A DNA stretch of 64,000 nucleotides from Pectobacterium cacticida (lineage in GTDB: Bacteria; Pseudomonadota; Gammaproteobacteria; Enterobacterales; Enterobacteriaceae): contig NZ_CP133656.1 of the NCBI RefSeq assembly GCF_036885195.1, positions 1,302,001 to 1,366,000 of the forward strand. The letters run 5' to 3'. The notes under the pieces were generated by a model. That model did not search any database. It saw only the letters and a program-made list of their open reading frames with translations, and had not been told where the DNA came from. Positions 34,620-43,442 of the stretch are shown here, piece after piece. Positions within the stretch are counted from its first letter, which is position 1. Every line of letters begins with the position of its first letter. The translations under genes and the position numbers were made by a program.

Positions 34620-34832
34620 TTAACAGTGGCGTAGCGATAGGCTTCTTATCAGCAAGCCACCTAGCGAATCTTTAAAACCGAGCCCTAACACAGGTCGCGA
34701 TTCGTCATTAAGGTACGAATCCGTAAAGGCAAATAGTGTTCTGTCATTGCCCACATGGGTGATAGTGGCGATGGGGTCACCATAAAGCAAAACGTTTAGC
34801 GTAGAGACATTGTTAGTCATCATCGTCCCCAT
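34620..34832 (-). pseudogene. Truncated HipA toxin, N-terminal fragment
   Basis: 70 residues starting MGTMMTNNVSTLNVLLYGDPIATITHVGNDRTLFAF and reaching RPVLGLGFKDSLGGL, which fits the N-terminal subdomain (couple_hipA) of HipA kinases (about 440 residues). The frame stops right after, at RSLSLRHC, and the kinase core (P-loop, catalytic Asp, DFG equivalent) is absent from the window. It starts 4 nt after the hipB-like gene, as in hipBA operons. It is a remnant without kinase function. The family call rests on a short match plus context. Confidence 0.6.
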
Positions 34833-34836
34833 CTAA

Positions 34837-35124
34837 TTAGTATGCAGGCGACATTTGCTCACCTTCATCGCTAATCCCTTTGCTACTGCGAATGATCGAC
34901 GTGATGGCAGGAATGGACTTTTTAGGTGCAACAAACCGCTCTAAGTCGAGCGAACGGGCAAGCGCAATCAAACTGGATATTCTTAAATCGACGCCACCCG
35001 ATTCGATTTTTGATATATGACTTTGAGGCCCCCCCGAACGCGTGCTCAGATCTCTTTGGCTAAGCCCTTTATGTATCCGAGCTTCTCGAAGGCTTTCCAG
35101 TATCTGTTCTGTTACATAGCGCAT
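34837..35124 (-). CDS. HipB-like XRE-family antitoxin/regulator
   Basis: 95 residues with a helix-turn-helix of the Cro/C1 (XRE) type: ILESLREARIHKGLSQRDLSTRSGGPQSHISKIESGGVDLRISSLIALARSLDLE. HipB proteins neutralise HipA and repress their own promoter. The partner toxin gene next door is truncated, so this is an orphan antitoxin. Two inverted-repeat pairs of CATATCA-type boxes sit upstream (35125-35246), as expected for an autorepressor. Confidence 0.82.
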   Translation of the reverse strand: MRYVTEQILESLREARIHKGLSQRDLSTRSGGPQSHISKIESGGVDLRISSLIALARSLDLERFVAPKKSIPAITSIIRSSKGISDEGEQMSPAY

Positions 35125-35246
35125 GTTGATATGCCTAAATGCATCATTAAAGAATAATTATATATTAAAACATATCAACCTAACTAAACCCCCGAACGCA
35201 ATAATGATTACTTATGACATATCAGAAGATAGTGCTTGATATGTCA
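35125..35246. promoter_or_regulatory. Four TGATATG/CATATCA boxes: likely operators of the HipB-like regulator
   Basis: GTTGATATG (35125-35133) is the exact reverse complement of CATATCAAC (35171-35179). TGACATATCA (35215-35224) is the exact reverse complement of TGATATGTCA (35237-35246). All four share the TGATATG core. The first touches the start codon of the regulator gene. Binding by the HipB-like protein is inferred. Confidence 0.65.
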
Positions 35247-35362
35247 TTATAGATTGTCGATTACACGCCTACTTACTTTCCGTGGGCTGATAGGGTAGGG
35301 GTAATAACCAATCTCCTTTGAACTGATAGGCTTCGAACAACTGATGCAGATAGCCTGATGCC
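35247..35362. other. Spacer between the hipB operators and the SEC-C gene
   Basis: No gene is evident; it is AT-rich and follows the stop of the minus-strand SEC-C part at 35363. No clear terminator is visible. Confidence 0.4.
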
Positions 35363-36151
35363 TTATATGTTAATAGTGAACTGAAAGGATTGTGTTAATA
35401 AAGGTTGGATCTTAACCATTCTATTGACAGGCTTAGCGTCGATATAACGTCTTGGATCAATTGTCACAAACCCCCAAAACTGTAAAAACCGCTCAATAAA
35501 CCTGGATTCAATTAGCGAGCATAAGTATTTTTCCGGTGGAAAGTATTCGTCCGTAGGGAATGCCAATAGTAAATCGGGGAAAGCCGTCATCACCTCTTTA
35601 ACCAACTGAGCTACACTGCTGTGGCTTTGCAGACGCCACAACATAAACAACCAAAAGGTACGCAAATCGACATCGTATTCAAAGCGGTCCAAATACCCCC
35701 AGTTATATTTTCTGGTTGCGGCTTCTAACATCGGTTTGAAAAATGCCTTAATACCTAATGTCTGATACTGATTTTGCGCTGCTTTTTTCACATGGTAGTG
35801 ACCGCTACGTCGATAAATAATACCGCTAATTTCGGCTAGCACTCTGGTGTAGTGCAAGGCATTAAATTTATCTTCGTTACTGCCTGCAAACTCACTGATA
35901 CGGATGTCACGTTCGAATTGAGCAACTGAAAGCTCTGGCAGCAATGCACAGGCCTGCTTGACTAACTTAGCCGGTAAGTTGCCCTTGCTTGTGGCTTTGA
36001 ATGATCCTCCTTGCGCCATGGCTTCATCAATAATCAGGCTTAAATAGTGCATCACGGGGCTGGCAGAAAAGCTGTCCGGCGTGTTGATTGTTACCCATTG
36101 AAGTTCATCGAGAGGGGCATAAAGCCAATTGGCCATTTGCGTTGGCGTCAT
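35363..36151 (-). CDS. C-terminal part of a probably frameshifted SEC-C domain gene
   Basis: 262 residues with no recognised catalytic motif, mostly helical and soluble: MTPTQMANWLYAPLDELQWVTI..., a middle stretch with YRRSGHYHVKKAAQNQYQTLGIKAFF, and a C-terminal half with DVDLRTFWLFMLWRLQ. Its first ATG lies 1-4 nt from the stop of the SEC-C fragment (36148-36366). In this frame the sequence just upstream reads SYSQPHPDFCGMTPTQM, which resembles the linker of one-piece SEC-C proteins I recall (DFCGLxPEQM). So the two frames probably were one gene of about 333 residues, split by a 1-nt deletion near 36165. The function of the intact family is unknown to me. Confidence 0.65.
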   Translation of the reverse strand: MTPTQMANWLYAPLDELQWVTINTPDSFSASPVMHYLSLIIDEAMAQGGSFKATSKGNLPAKLVKQACALLPELSVAQFERDIRISEFAGSNEDKFNALHYTRVLAEISGIIYRRSGHYHVKKAAQNQYQTLGIKAFFKPMLEAATRKYNWGYLDRFEYDVDLRTFWLFMLWRLQSHSSVAQLVKEVMTAFPDLLLAFPTDEYFPPEKYLCSLIESRFIERFLQFWGFVTIDPRRYIDAKPVNRMVKIQPLLTQSFQFTINI

Positions 36152-36366
36152 ACCACAAAAATCGGGATGAGGTTGACTATACGATCCTGCATTTTGTGCT
36201 GTAAAACCACATTGAGTTCATCAAAGCTCAAATTAGGGTTCAGTGCCAACATGCCTTCAACATCATCAATGAATTGCGCACGTAGCTTATCCGTGTTGTT
36301 CATACAACAATGTTTAAATTTTTTTCCACTGCCGCAATGGCAAGGATCGTTATGACCAAGCTTCAT
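36148..36366 (-). CDS. SEC-C zinc-binding N-terminal part (probable frameshift)
   Basis: 72 residues beginning MKLGHNDPCHCGSGKKFKHCCMN, a textbook SEC-C motif (Cys9, Cys11, Cys20, Cys21; CxC-x8-CC) as at the SecA C-terminus, which binds zinc. Then FIDDVEGMLALNPNLSFDELNVVLQHKMQD. After that the frame drifts into IVNLIPIFVV and stops. See the entry for 35363-36151 for the likely continuation. AGAGAGGTCAATA precedes the ATG. The gene lies 27 nt downstream of the J-domain-like gene and is probably co-transcribed with it. Confidence 0.75.
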   Translation of the reverse strand: MKLGHNDPCHCGSGKKFKHCCMNNTDKLRAQFIDDVEGMLALNPNLSFDELNVVLQHKMQDRIVNLIPIFVV

Positions 36367-36393
36367 TATTGACCTCTCTTATCGTGTTGATGC

Positions 36394-37581
36394 TCAAAAA
36401 CGGTAATCTTGATCGAATAAATCCATAAGGAAATCCATATTATCGTCTTCGTTACGCTCGGCTAAATACTGTTTCAGTACCGCCAGAGAGCGTAGGCTTT
36501 GCGTTTGTGCCAATTCAATTGCTGTCGACTCGCGCAAATAGCGCTGATGTTCCGCGATTTTCTTTTCTCGCGTCTTTGCCGTTGCGGCCCCCATTTCTTG
36601 CCACACCATACCAGGAAGGGATGGATCGTGCTTTTGATCCGCCAGCGCATTTTTCAACGTGTTCACTCGGCTTTCAAGCAGCGTATTAATCGACGGGATC
36701 GTACTTTCGTCAAAAGCAAATGAAGCATCAACATATTGATGATAAAGCGTTAGAAGGGTCCAGATGTCATGTTCCTGTTTGGCTTTTGACAACATGGTCA
36801 TGAGGTGATGTTTTTTCTCTTTCTCTGCGGGATCTTGTTCGCGATCGGGATGAAGCGCCTTAGCAATCCTACGATATAGCAGGGTAATATGTTTGGTATC
36901 CAATAGATTACCGTCGGTTGACGCCGCTGTACGCTTACTCTCCTCCCCGTCTGTTTCCGCGTATTCGCTCTCTTGCCAGTCATCGTCGTCTTCCTCAGCA
37001 TCAAAGGCACTATCTTGCTGATTACGGGAATGCCATTCTTGAGAAAGTTGCTCCAATGCGGCCTGCAGTTTATCGGGGTTTCTAATCATCTCGCTTATTT
37101 CGTCATCGGAGAAGGCGTAGGAAAAGTCAAATTTAGTGTCGAGCGCTTCTCTGAATTGAGCGATGTCCTCGTTAGAAGGCGGTGGGGTATATTGCGAAGC
37201 GACAGATATAAACCGGTCAACTAATGGCGTCATATCAAGCTGACTATTGAAAGGGTAGGACTGCAAGCGAGACAATTCCTCTTCGATCCACTCAAATAGC
37301 GTCTCACGCTGGTTTTTGCTGAGCGATTTTTTGTCGGCAAAAGAAAGTAGGCGCTCTGTTTTATCAAAAACGGACTGAATATATTGATGCTCTAACGGCA
37401 GAACATCTTGCTGAAAGCGCGCATACAGCGCTTCCTGATCTTGCTGTAATTTGACGAGTTGGCGCTGATATTTTTCGATGGTGGCCCAGAAATGTTGAAA
37501 TTTCTCCAGGGGAGTTATAGGTTGCTGTTTTTTCTTTGTTTTGTTCGTTGCCTTTTTCTTTATGAGCTTTGAATGGGCCAT
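36394..37581 (-). CDS. J-domain-like protein, 395 aa
   Basis: 395 residues, charged and helical. The N-terminus is Lys-rich (LIKKKATNKTKKKQQ). A probable coiled coil follows (about 25-105), then an acidic stretch (AEEDDDDWQESEYAET, 195-210). Residues about 228-285 contain ITLLYRRIAKALHPDREQD, with His244-Pro245-Asp246, the invariant HPD tripeptide of DnaJ-type J-domains that stimulate DnaK ATPase, followed by KKHHLMTMLSKAKQEHDIWTLLTLY in place of helix III. It looks like a J-protein without Gly/Phe or zinc regions. It forms a unit with the SEC-C gene. Function unknown; a proteostasis or defence role is only a guess. Confidence 0.7.
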   Translation of the reverse strand: MAHSKLIKKKATNKTKKKQQPITPLEKFQHFWATIEKYQRQLVKLQQDQEALYARFQQDVLPLEHQYIQSVFDKTERLLSFADKKSLSKNQRETLFEWIEEELSRLQSYPFNSQLDMTPLVDRFISVASQYTPPPSNEDIAQFREALDTKFDFSYAFSDDEISEMIRNPDKLQAALEQLSQEWHSRNQQDSAFDAEEDDDDWQESEYAETDGEESKRTAASTDGNLLDTKHITLLYRRIAKALHPDREQDPAEKEKKHHLMTMLSKAKQEHDIWTLLTLYHQYVDASFAFDESTIPSINTLLESRVNTLKNALADQKHDPSLPGMVWQEMGAATAKTREKKIAEHQRYLRESTAIELAQTQSLRSLAVLKQYLAERNEDDNMDFLMDLFDQDYRF

Positions 37582-37811
37582 AGTCTACTTAGAAGTGTTT
37601 ATGAGAAATGTTTGATGGGAATCATACTGGCTTTTTTTTATCAATGTCTACGCGCATTTCATCGTAATCAATCGACGGCGACGGCCCGCCAGCGCCAATG
37701 TGGGTAAACGTGGAAAGGGTGGCGTGACGCGGGCTAACTCCCTATAATCGCACGTTAAAGCGCCGTTTGGCGGATTCCCCTCTTTTACATGTTAATCAGG
37801 CCGTTTATACC

Positions 37812-38453
37812 ATGACTGATCAGTCTCACCAGTGCGTTATCATCGGGATCTCAGGAGCATCGGCTTCGGGTAAAAGTCTTATTTCCAGCACCCTGTATCG
37901 CGAATTACGCGATCAGGTGGGCGATCGGCATATCGGTGTGATCTCTGAGGATAGCTACTATAAAGATCAAAGCCACCTGACGATGGAAGAACGGATAAAA
38001 ACCAATTATGACCATCCGAGTTCGATGGACCATGACTTACTTATCCAGCATTTGCAGATGCTGAAGGCCGGTCAGGCGATCGAAGTGCCCCAATACAGCT
38101 ATGTCGAGCATACTCGTCAACAAGACACGGTGCATATCGCGTTAAAAAAAGTCATTCTCCTGGAAGGGATTTTGTTGCTAACGGATGCGCGCCTGCGCGA
38201 TGAGCTTAACTTCTCTATTTTTGTCGATACCCCCTTGGATATTTGCCTGTTGCGTCGCCTGCGGCGTGACGTTAATGAACGCGGACGTTCGTTAGAATCC
38301 GTAATGGAACAATACCAGAAGACGGTGCGCCCGATGTTCCTGCAATTCATTGAGCCGTCCAAACAGTACGCCGATATTATCGTGCCGCGCGGCGGCAAGA
38401 ACCGTATTGCGATCGATATTTTAAAAGCCAAGATAAGCCAGTTTTTTGAGTAA
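37812..38453 (+). CDS. udk: Uridine/cytidine kinase Udk
   Basis: 213 residues, the same as E. coli Udk. The P-loop GISGASASGKSLIS, EDSYYKDQSHL, YDHPSSMDHDLL and the LID-region RRLRRDVNERGRS are present. It phosphorylates uridine and cytidine in pyrimidine salvage. ATG 37812 aligns with E. coli; the in-frame start at 37767 overlaps promoter-like sequence. It is followed by dcd, 115 bp downstream. Confidence 0.97.
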   Translation: MTDQSHQCVIIGISGASASGKSLISSTLYRELRDQVGDRHIGVISEDSYYKDQSHLTMEERIKTNYDHPSSMDHDLLIQHLQMLKAGQAIEVPQYSYVEHTRQQDTVHIALKKVILLEGILLLTDARLRDELNFSIFVDTPLDICLLRRLRRDVNERGRSLESVMEQYQKTVRPMFLQFIEPSKQYADIIVPRGGKNRIAIDILKAKISQFFE

Positions 38454-38568
38454 CAAAGACTCTCACGCATCCCGACTGCGTAGCCTGTGTGGCAGCAACG
38501 TGATAGATGTGATAGATAACGAAGGTAAGCGGGGTATCTGAAGATACCTCTGCCGAATGGAGAATAGA

Positions 38569-39150
38569 ATGAGACTGTGTGACCGTGATATTGAAGCCTG
38601 GCTGGATGATGGCCGACTGGTGATTACGCCCCGTCCGCCCACCGAGAGGATCTCCGGCGCGACCGTTGATGTCCGACTGGGTAACCAATTCCGCGTCTTT
38701 CGCGGGCACACGGCGGCTTTCATTGATTTGAGCGGCCCAAAGGATGAAGTCAGCGCCGCGCTGGATCGCGTGATGAGCGATGAGATTATTTTGCCGGAAG
38801 GCGAGGCTTTCTTCCTGCACCCGGGAGAACTCGCGTTGGCCGTTACGCTCGAATCCGTTACCCTGCCCGATAATTTGGTGGGCTGGCTGGATGGGCGTTC
38901 TTCGCTTGCCCGACTGGGGTTAATGGTTCACGTTACCGCCCACCGCATCGACCCAGGTTGGCAAGGCAGAATTGTATTGGAGTTCTATAATTCAGGTAAG
39001 TTGCCGCTGGCGTTGCGCCCCGGCATGATGATCGGCGCGTTGAGTTTTGAACCGCTTTCCGGGCCGGCGGCTCGCCCTTACAACCGTCGTCAGGATGCCA
39101 AATATAAAGACCAGCAGGGTGCGGTGGCGAGCCGAATCGATAAAGATTGA
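38569..39150 (+). CDS. dcd: dCTP deaminase Dcd
   Basis: 193 residues, identical in length to E. coli Dcd. It starts MRLCDRDIEAWLDDGRL, with the nucleotide-binding segments GRSSLARLGLMVHVTAHRIDPGWQG and LEFYNSGKLPLALRPGMMIGALSFE and the tail RRQDAKYKDQQGAVASRIDKD. It converts dCTP to dUTP, the main source of dUMP for thymidylate. ATG 38569 is preferred to 38557 by alignment. Confidence 0.97.
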   Translation: MRLCDRDIEAWLDDGRLVITPRPPTERISGATVDVRLGNQFRVFRGHTAAFIDLSGPKDEVSAALDRVMSDEIILPEGEAFFLHPGELALAVTLESVTLPDNLVGWLDGRSSLARLGLMVHVTAHRIDPGWQGRIVLEFYNSGKLPLALRPGMMIGALSFEPLSGPAARPYNRRQDAKYKDQQGAVASRIDKD

Positions 39151-39210
39151 GTGTCTGGCGACCCGTCTGTAAGGTAAGCCTGTGGCCGGATATTTCGCAA
39201 TGAGGATGGC

Positions 39211-41061
39211 ATGAGAAGATTTCTGACGACGCTGGCAATTCTGCTTGTCGTGTTGGTAGCAGGAATGACGACTCTGGTCTTGCTGGTTAATCCTAATGAT
39301 TTCCGCGCCTACATGGTGAAGCAAGTCGAGGAACGCAGCGGCTATCGCCTCCAGTTAGATAGTGAGTTGCGCTGGCACGTCTGGCCGCAACTGAGCATTT
39401 TATCCGGCGGGATGTCGCTAAGCGCGCCGGGCTCCAGCGCACCGATAGTCAGCGCGGAAAACATGCGTCTCGATGTGCAACTGTGGCCGCTGTTGTCGCA
39501 TAAGCTAGTGGTCAAACAGGCCATGTTAAAAGGCGCGGTCATTCGCCTGACGCCCGAGAGCGAGGCTCGACAGACTACGCCCGGCCCGATCGCGCCAGCA
39601 GGCTCGCCTTCGCCAGCAGAGGAAGCGCGTTGGCGGCTGGATATCGCGAAGGTAAAAGTCGTCGATAGTCTATTAGTTCTGCAACGCGGCAATAATGAAC
39701 AGATTAATGTGCGCGATATTAATCTGGCGATGGAACAAAATAGCGCCCGTCAGGTGAGCGTTGAACTCTCCAGCCGCATCACTCGCGATCAGCGAGATTT
39801 AGCGTTCTCTCTTACCGCTGATGTTGATCTACAGAACTTCCCTCAGCAGGCGAGCGCTAATATCACCCAACTTGACTTCCAGCTATCAGGCGCGGGAATC
39901 CCGACCAATGGCATTAGCGGGGCGGGAAGAGTGCAGGCAAGCTATCAGCAGCAGCCCGAAAAAATCGCCTTTAGCCAGCTTGCTCTGACGACCAATAATA
40001 GCCAGCTATCCGGGACGGGCAGCGTCACGCTGGGGGATATTCCCCATTATGAATTGGCGCTCACCGCTGAGAAACTGGATGTGGATTCTTTACTGGGCAT
40101 CACCGTGACGCATGAAAATAATGTCTCGGAGGTAAATGCCCCGGCGGTACAAGTTAAATCACCGGCGCCGGTGATTTCGAATGAAACTACGCCGATCACG
40201 CTGGCGGAGCGGTTAAAGGCTTTCACGGCGCGGGTGTCATTACAGGCTGACTCAGTGCTCTACCGCGGGCTTGATATTCGCCAATTTACGCTACAAGCGG
40301 AAAACCAGCCGGGCTCGCTGGAGATGACGACATTGAGCGGTGAACTCGGCGATGGTCGTTTCTCAATACCAGGTAACGTCGTGACGACGCCAGCGACCAC
40401 CCTAACACTACGACCAGAACTTAAGAATATTGCGCTGTCGCAACTGATGACCGCGTTTGCGCTACCGGGAAATACGATTGATGGCAAGGTATCGATGGCG
40501 GGGCAGTTCAGCGGCAACACTCTGGCGCTACCGGATCTACTGGAACAATGGCAGGGAACGGCGACGCTGCATGCCCAGCATGTGCGTCTACAGGGGCTGA
40601 ATATTCAGCAGATGGTGCAGATGGCGGTGGCACGTAGCAATGGTAATGTCCGAGGGCAAGAACGCTATGAACGCTACACTGAGTTGCAGCAACTGGAGGG
40701 AAATATTCAGTTGAGCGCGGGGAAATTACGGCTAACGCATCTCAACGGGCATTCGGCGCTGTTGTCGCTTAGCGGCGCAGGGCAATTCGACCTGCCTGCG
40801 CGCACGTGTGACGTTAACGTGGATGTCTCGGTCACTCAGGGGTGGCAGGGGGATGATAAACTGATCGACGTACTGAAAAACACGGCGATCCCGTTACGCG
40901 TCTACGGCAGCTGGGACAAGCTGAACTATCAGTTACAGGTGGATCAACTGCTGCGTAAGCGGTTGCAGAATGAACTGAAGAAACGCCTGAACGAGTGGGC
41001 GAGCCAAAACCAGCAGAGCCAGAAGGGTAAAGATCTGAAGCAACTTCTCGATCGGCTGTAG
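39211..41061 (+). CDS. asmA: AsmA, inner-membrane-anchored AsmA-family protein
   Basis: 616 residues: an N-terminal membrane anchor (about 6-27, TLAILLVVLVAGMTTLVLLV), then a long periplasmic beta-rich body of the AsmA/VPS13-like type and the C-terminal AsmA_2 domain (LQGLNIQQMVQMAVARSNG...VDVSVTQGWQGDDKLIDVLKNTAIPLRVYG). AsmA-like proteins are implicated in phospholipid transport to the outer membrane; AsmA itself was found as a suppressor of OmpF assembly mutants. It follows dcd as in E. coli. Confidence 0.93.
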   Translation: MRRFLTTLAILLVVLVAGMTTLVLLVNPNDFRAYMVKQVEERSGYRLQLDSELRWHVWPQLSILSGGMSLSAPGSSAPIVSAENMRLDVQLWPLLSHKLVVKQAMLKGAVIRLTPESEARQTTPGPIAPAGSPSPAEEARWRLDIAKVKVVDSLLVLQRGNNEQINVRDINLAMEQNSARQVSVELSSRITRDQRDLAFSLTADVDLQNFPQQASANITQLDFQLSGAGIPTNGISGAGRVQASYQQQPEKIAFSQLALTTNNSQLSGTGSVTLGDIPHYELALTAEKLDVDSLLGITVTHENNVSEVNAPAVQVKSPAPVISNETTPITLAERLKAFTARVSLQADSVLYRGLDIRQFTLQAENQPGSLEMTTLSGELGDGRFSIPGNVVTTPATTLTLRPELKNIALSQLMTAFALPGNTIDGKVSMAGQFSGNTLALPDLLEQWQGTATLHAQHVRLQGLNIQQMVQMAVARSNGNVRGQERYERYTELQQLEGNIQLSAGKLRLTHLNGHSALLSLSGAGQFDLPARTCDVNVDVSVTQGWQGDDKLIDVLKNTAIPLRVYGSWDKLNYQLQVDQLLRKRLQNELKKRLNEWASQNQQSQKGKDLKQLLDRL

Positions 41062-41074
41062 CGAGAACGGAAAA

Positions 41075-41103
41075 GCGGGTGGGAGGAGATTCCCCACCCG
41101 ATT
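41075..41103. terminator. Terminator-like hairpin between asmA and yegH
   Basis: CGGGTGGG pairs with CCCACCCG over a roughly 9-nt loop between the convergent stops. The U-tract is short on the plus side (ATTCGTTT) and better on the minus side (CTTTTCC), so it may serve both genes weakly. Confidence 0.6.
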
Positions 41104-41106
41104 CGT

Positions 41107-42693
41107 TTACACTTCAAAATCAGTTTGCGGTTCCTGGTTCGGCGTAATACGAACTTCCACGATCCGATGGCTTTCTACCGCTAAAATCGTGAACTGATAG
41201 CCGTCAATCGATAGGGTATCGCCAACCTGCGGAATTTGCTGCGCGTGTTCCATCAGTAGCCCAGCCAACGTGTAATACTCGCGTTTTTCGTCCAGCGTTA
41301 ATGGAATGTACAGGGTCAGATCTTCCAGCGGGATGTAGCCATTGACCGTTAAACTACCATCGCTGTTTTGCTGAACCGCGTGACGCGCATCGTGATCTTC
41401 GCCTTCGCGCGGCAGGCTGCCTGCGATAGTTTCCATCACGTCACTTAATGTCACTATCCCTTCCATCGAACCAAACTCGTCAACAACAAAGGCAAAGTGC
41501 GTCCTTCCTGCTCTAAACTGTTCTAAAGCCTGTAGCAGCGAGAGTTGTTCAGGGAACACCAGCGGCTGATGAATCAGGCTGCGCAAGTTAAATGGCTCGC
41601 CGTTCAACTGTTGTTGCAGTAAATCAGACACATAGACAATCCCCAACGGCTCGTCAGAGGTGTTGCTATCAGTGACCACCAGGCGAGGATGCTGGTTGGT
41701 CGTTAATAATTTAGCCAACGCTTCCTGGGTGATATCCAGTTCCACCGGATCGATATCGTGCCTTGAGGTCATAATGCTACTGATGGTGCGCTGCGCCAGC
41801 CCCAGCACCTGCTTGATCATCCGACGTTCCTGAATATTGAACACCTCCTGACCCGCCCGCGCGCCGTCTGCAATCATGGCGGACGTTTGGTTATCCAGTT
41901 CCGCTTCTTCATGTTTGCCGCTCAAAATCCGCAACACAACCTCGGCGGTTCGTTGACGTAATGGAATCGAGGAGGAGAGAAAACGTCGGCGGTTAAACAT
42001 GGAAACCTGGTTGAGTAGCTCGATTAGCACCGAGAAGCCTATCGCAGAATAGAGGTAGCCCTTAGGGATGTGATAGCCAAAGGCGTCGGCGACCAGACTG
42101 AAACCAATCATCAACAGGAAGCTGAGGCACAGAATAACGATAGTCGGATGTTCCGCGACAAAACGCGCCAGCGGTTTACTGGCCAGCAGCATCAGGAAGA
42201 TGGCGATGGTCACCGCAGACATCATCACCAACAGATGATCGGTCATGCCAACGGCGGTAATCACGGAATCCAAGGAGAATATGGCATCCAGTACCACGAT
42301 TTGCGCGACGACCGGCCAGAAACGCGCGCCTTTACGTGGGGCGTGCTGCTCTTCATCTTTCCCTTCGAGGCGTTCATTAAGTTCCATGGTAGCTTTAAAG
42401 AGTAGGAAAACCCCACCCACCAGCATGATGACATCGCGGGCGCTAAAGGTATGCTCGAAGAGAGTAAAAAGCGGCGTTGTTAAGGATGCAAGCCAGGAAA
42501 TCGACGTCAGCAAACACAGCCGCATAAGCAGAGCCAGTAGCAAACCGACGATGCGAGCCTTGTCGCGCTGCTCTTTAGGGAGTTTTTCCGCCAGAATGGC
42601 AATAAAAATAAGATTATCAATACCCAGAACCAGTTCCAGGACAACCAGCGTGGCCAACCCGGCCCAAATCGTTGGATCAGCGATCCACTCCAT
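41107..42693 (-). CDS. yegH: TerC-family membrane protein with CBS pair, YegH-like
   Basis: 528 residues. The N-terminal TerC domain has about seven membrane spans (1-235, with LVLGIDNLIFI and DAIFSLDSVITAVGM, whose acidic residues in the membrane are typical). Two CBS domains (about 300-430, LVVTDSNTSDEPLGIVYVSDLL and FVVDEFGSMEGIVTLSDVMETI) and a CorC/HlyC-type transporter-associated domain (about 440-520) follow. TerC-type proteins export metals such as Mn2+; YegH itself is uncharacterised. In E. coli, yegH likewise lies between asmA and wza. Confidence 0.9.
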   Translation of the reverse strand: MEWIADPTIWAGLATLVVLELVLGIDNLIFIAILAEKLPKEQRDKARIVGLLLALLMRLCLLTSISWLASLTTPLFTLFEHTFSARDVIMLVGGVFLLFKATMELNERLEGKDEEQHAPRKGARFWPVVAQIVVLDAIFSLDSVITAVGMTDHLLVMMSAVTIAIFLMLLASKPLARFVAEHPTIVILCLSFLLMIGFSLVADAFGYHIPKGYLYSAIGFSVLIELLNQVSMFNRRRFLSSSIPLRQRTAEVVLRILSGKHEEAELDNQTSAMIADGARAGQEVFNIQERRMIKQVLGLAQRTISSIMTSRHDIDPVELDITQEALAKLLTTNQHPRLVVTDSNTSDEPLGIVYVSDLLQQQLNGEPFNLRSLIHQPLVFPEQLSLLQALEQFRAGRTHFAFVVDEFGSMEGIVTLSDVMETIAGSLPREGEDHDARHAVQQNSDGSLTVNGYIPLEDLTLYIPLTLDEKREYYTLAGLLMEHAQQIPQVGDTLSIDGYQFTILAVESHRIVEVRITPNQEPQTDFEV

Positions 42694-43365
42694 AGCTGTT
42701 TTTCACCTTTATTATGAACATGACCCCGATAGCGTATCAGGGCAAACGCAGATGAACCAGAATTTGCACGGGTTTCTTTTACATGACATTTCGCAAGAGT
42801 AATTCTGGCCTAAGCCGCTTGATTTTCATGTACCCCTGCGCCATTAATTAATGTTAAAAATTTACGTTATCAGTATTAAGTAAAATTTTATTCTGTATAA
42901 CAGGGACACAGGCCGTAACATTTGATCACGGCCTATACTCGCGCATAGAATGGCGCTGTTGCTAATCGTAGTAGTGTCATATTCAGGCATAATCATAGCG
43001 TTTAGCGGCGAGCACGCTGTTCTTTATAGCTGAATAGGCTTGCATTATTCGTTTAGTCGATTTTTTATCCTCCGGGAGGGAGTACCTGATGGAACCTCAT
43101 AGTCTTATTCTGAAAAGCCCTCTCCTGAAACATCTTGTTCTTGTGCTCTCACTCCCGTGGTTAATACTATGATGCCGTTTCCAGAACGGTCTATCCTTTA
43201 TCTTGGTGTTAAGTCCTATCCTGATAGTAGGTTGCCCGGTCTGCTTATTACCGGGCGTGTATCGCAAAAGATATGCCCGGCCTGTTGATACAAAAAGATA
43301 ACGCATAATAAATACATAACGTAAAGCTCCAAAATCGAAACCACAGGATCGGGGCCGTACTTTGA
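42694..43365. other. Long leader/promoter region of the exopolysaccharide locus
   Basis: About 670 bp without a credible gene between divergent yegH and the EPS operon. It is AT-rich in the first 200 bp. The EPS promoter should lie here, giving a long 5' untranslated leader that ends with the JUMPstart. I searched for an RcsAB box by eye and found no convincing one. Confidence 0.5.
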
Positions 43366-43403
43366 TAGTGCATTGGTAGCTACAAGCCAAGGGCGGTAGC
43401 GTG
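43366..43403 (+). promoter_or_regulatory. JUMPstart element with ops (RfaH recruitment) site
   Basis: The 38-nt segment matches the JUMPstart consensus (TAGTGCATTGGTAGCTAC, then AAGCCAAGG) and ends with a perfect ops site, GGCGGTAGCGTG (43392-43403). RfaH loads on paused RNA polymerase at ops and prevents termination in long polysaccharide operons. It lies 39 nt before the wecA-like gene. Confidence 0.93.
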
Positions 43404-43442
43404 CCTGTTGCAGCAATATAAACGGTTGATGATGGTGTAAAA

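Noticed and set aside
42694..43365. RcsAB box upstream of the EPS operon
   Set aside because: The best candidate by eye (near 42795) matches the consensus too poorly to report as a site.
43097..43416. Minus-strand frames (97 and 66 residues) just upstream of the wecA-like gene
   Set aside because: They run across the JUMPstart element, which is a conserved non-coding leader.
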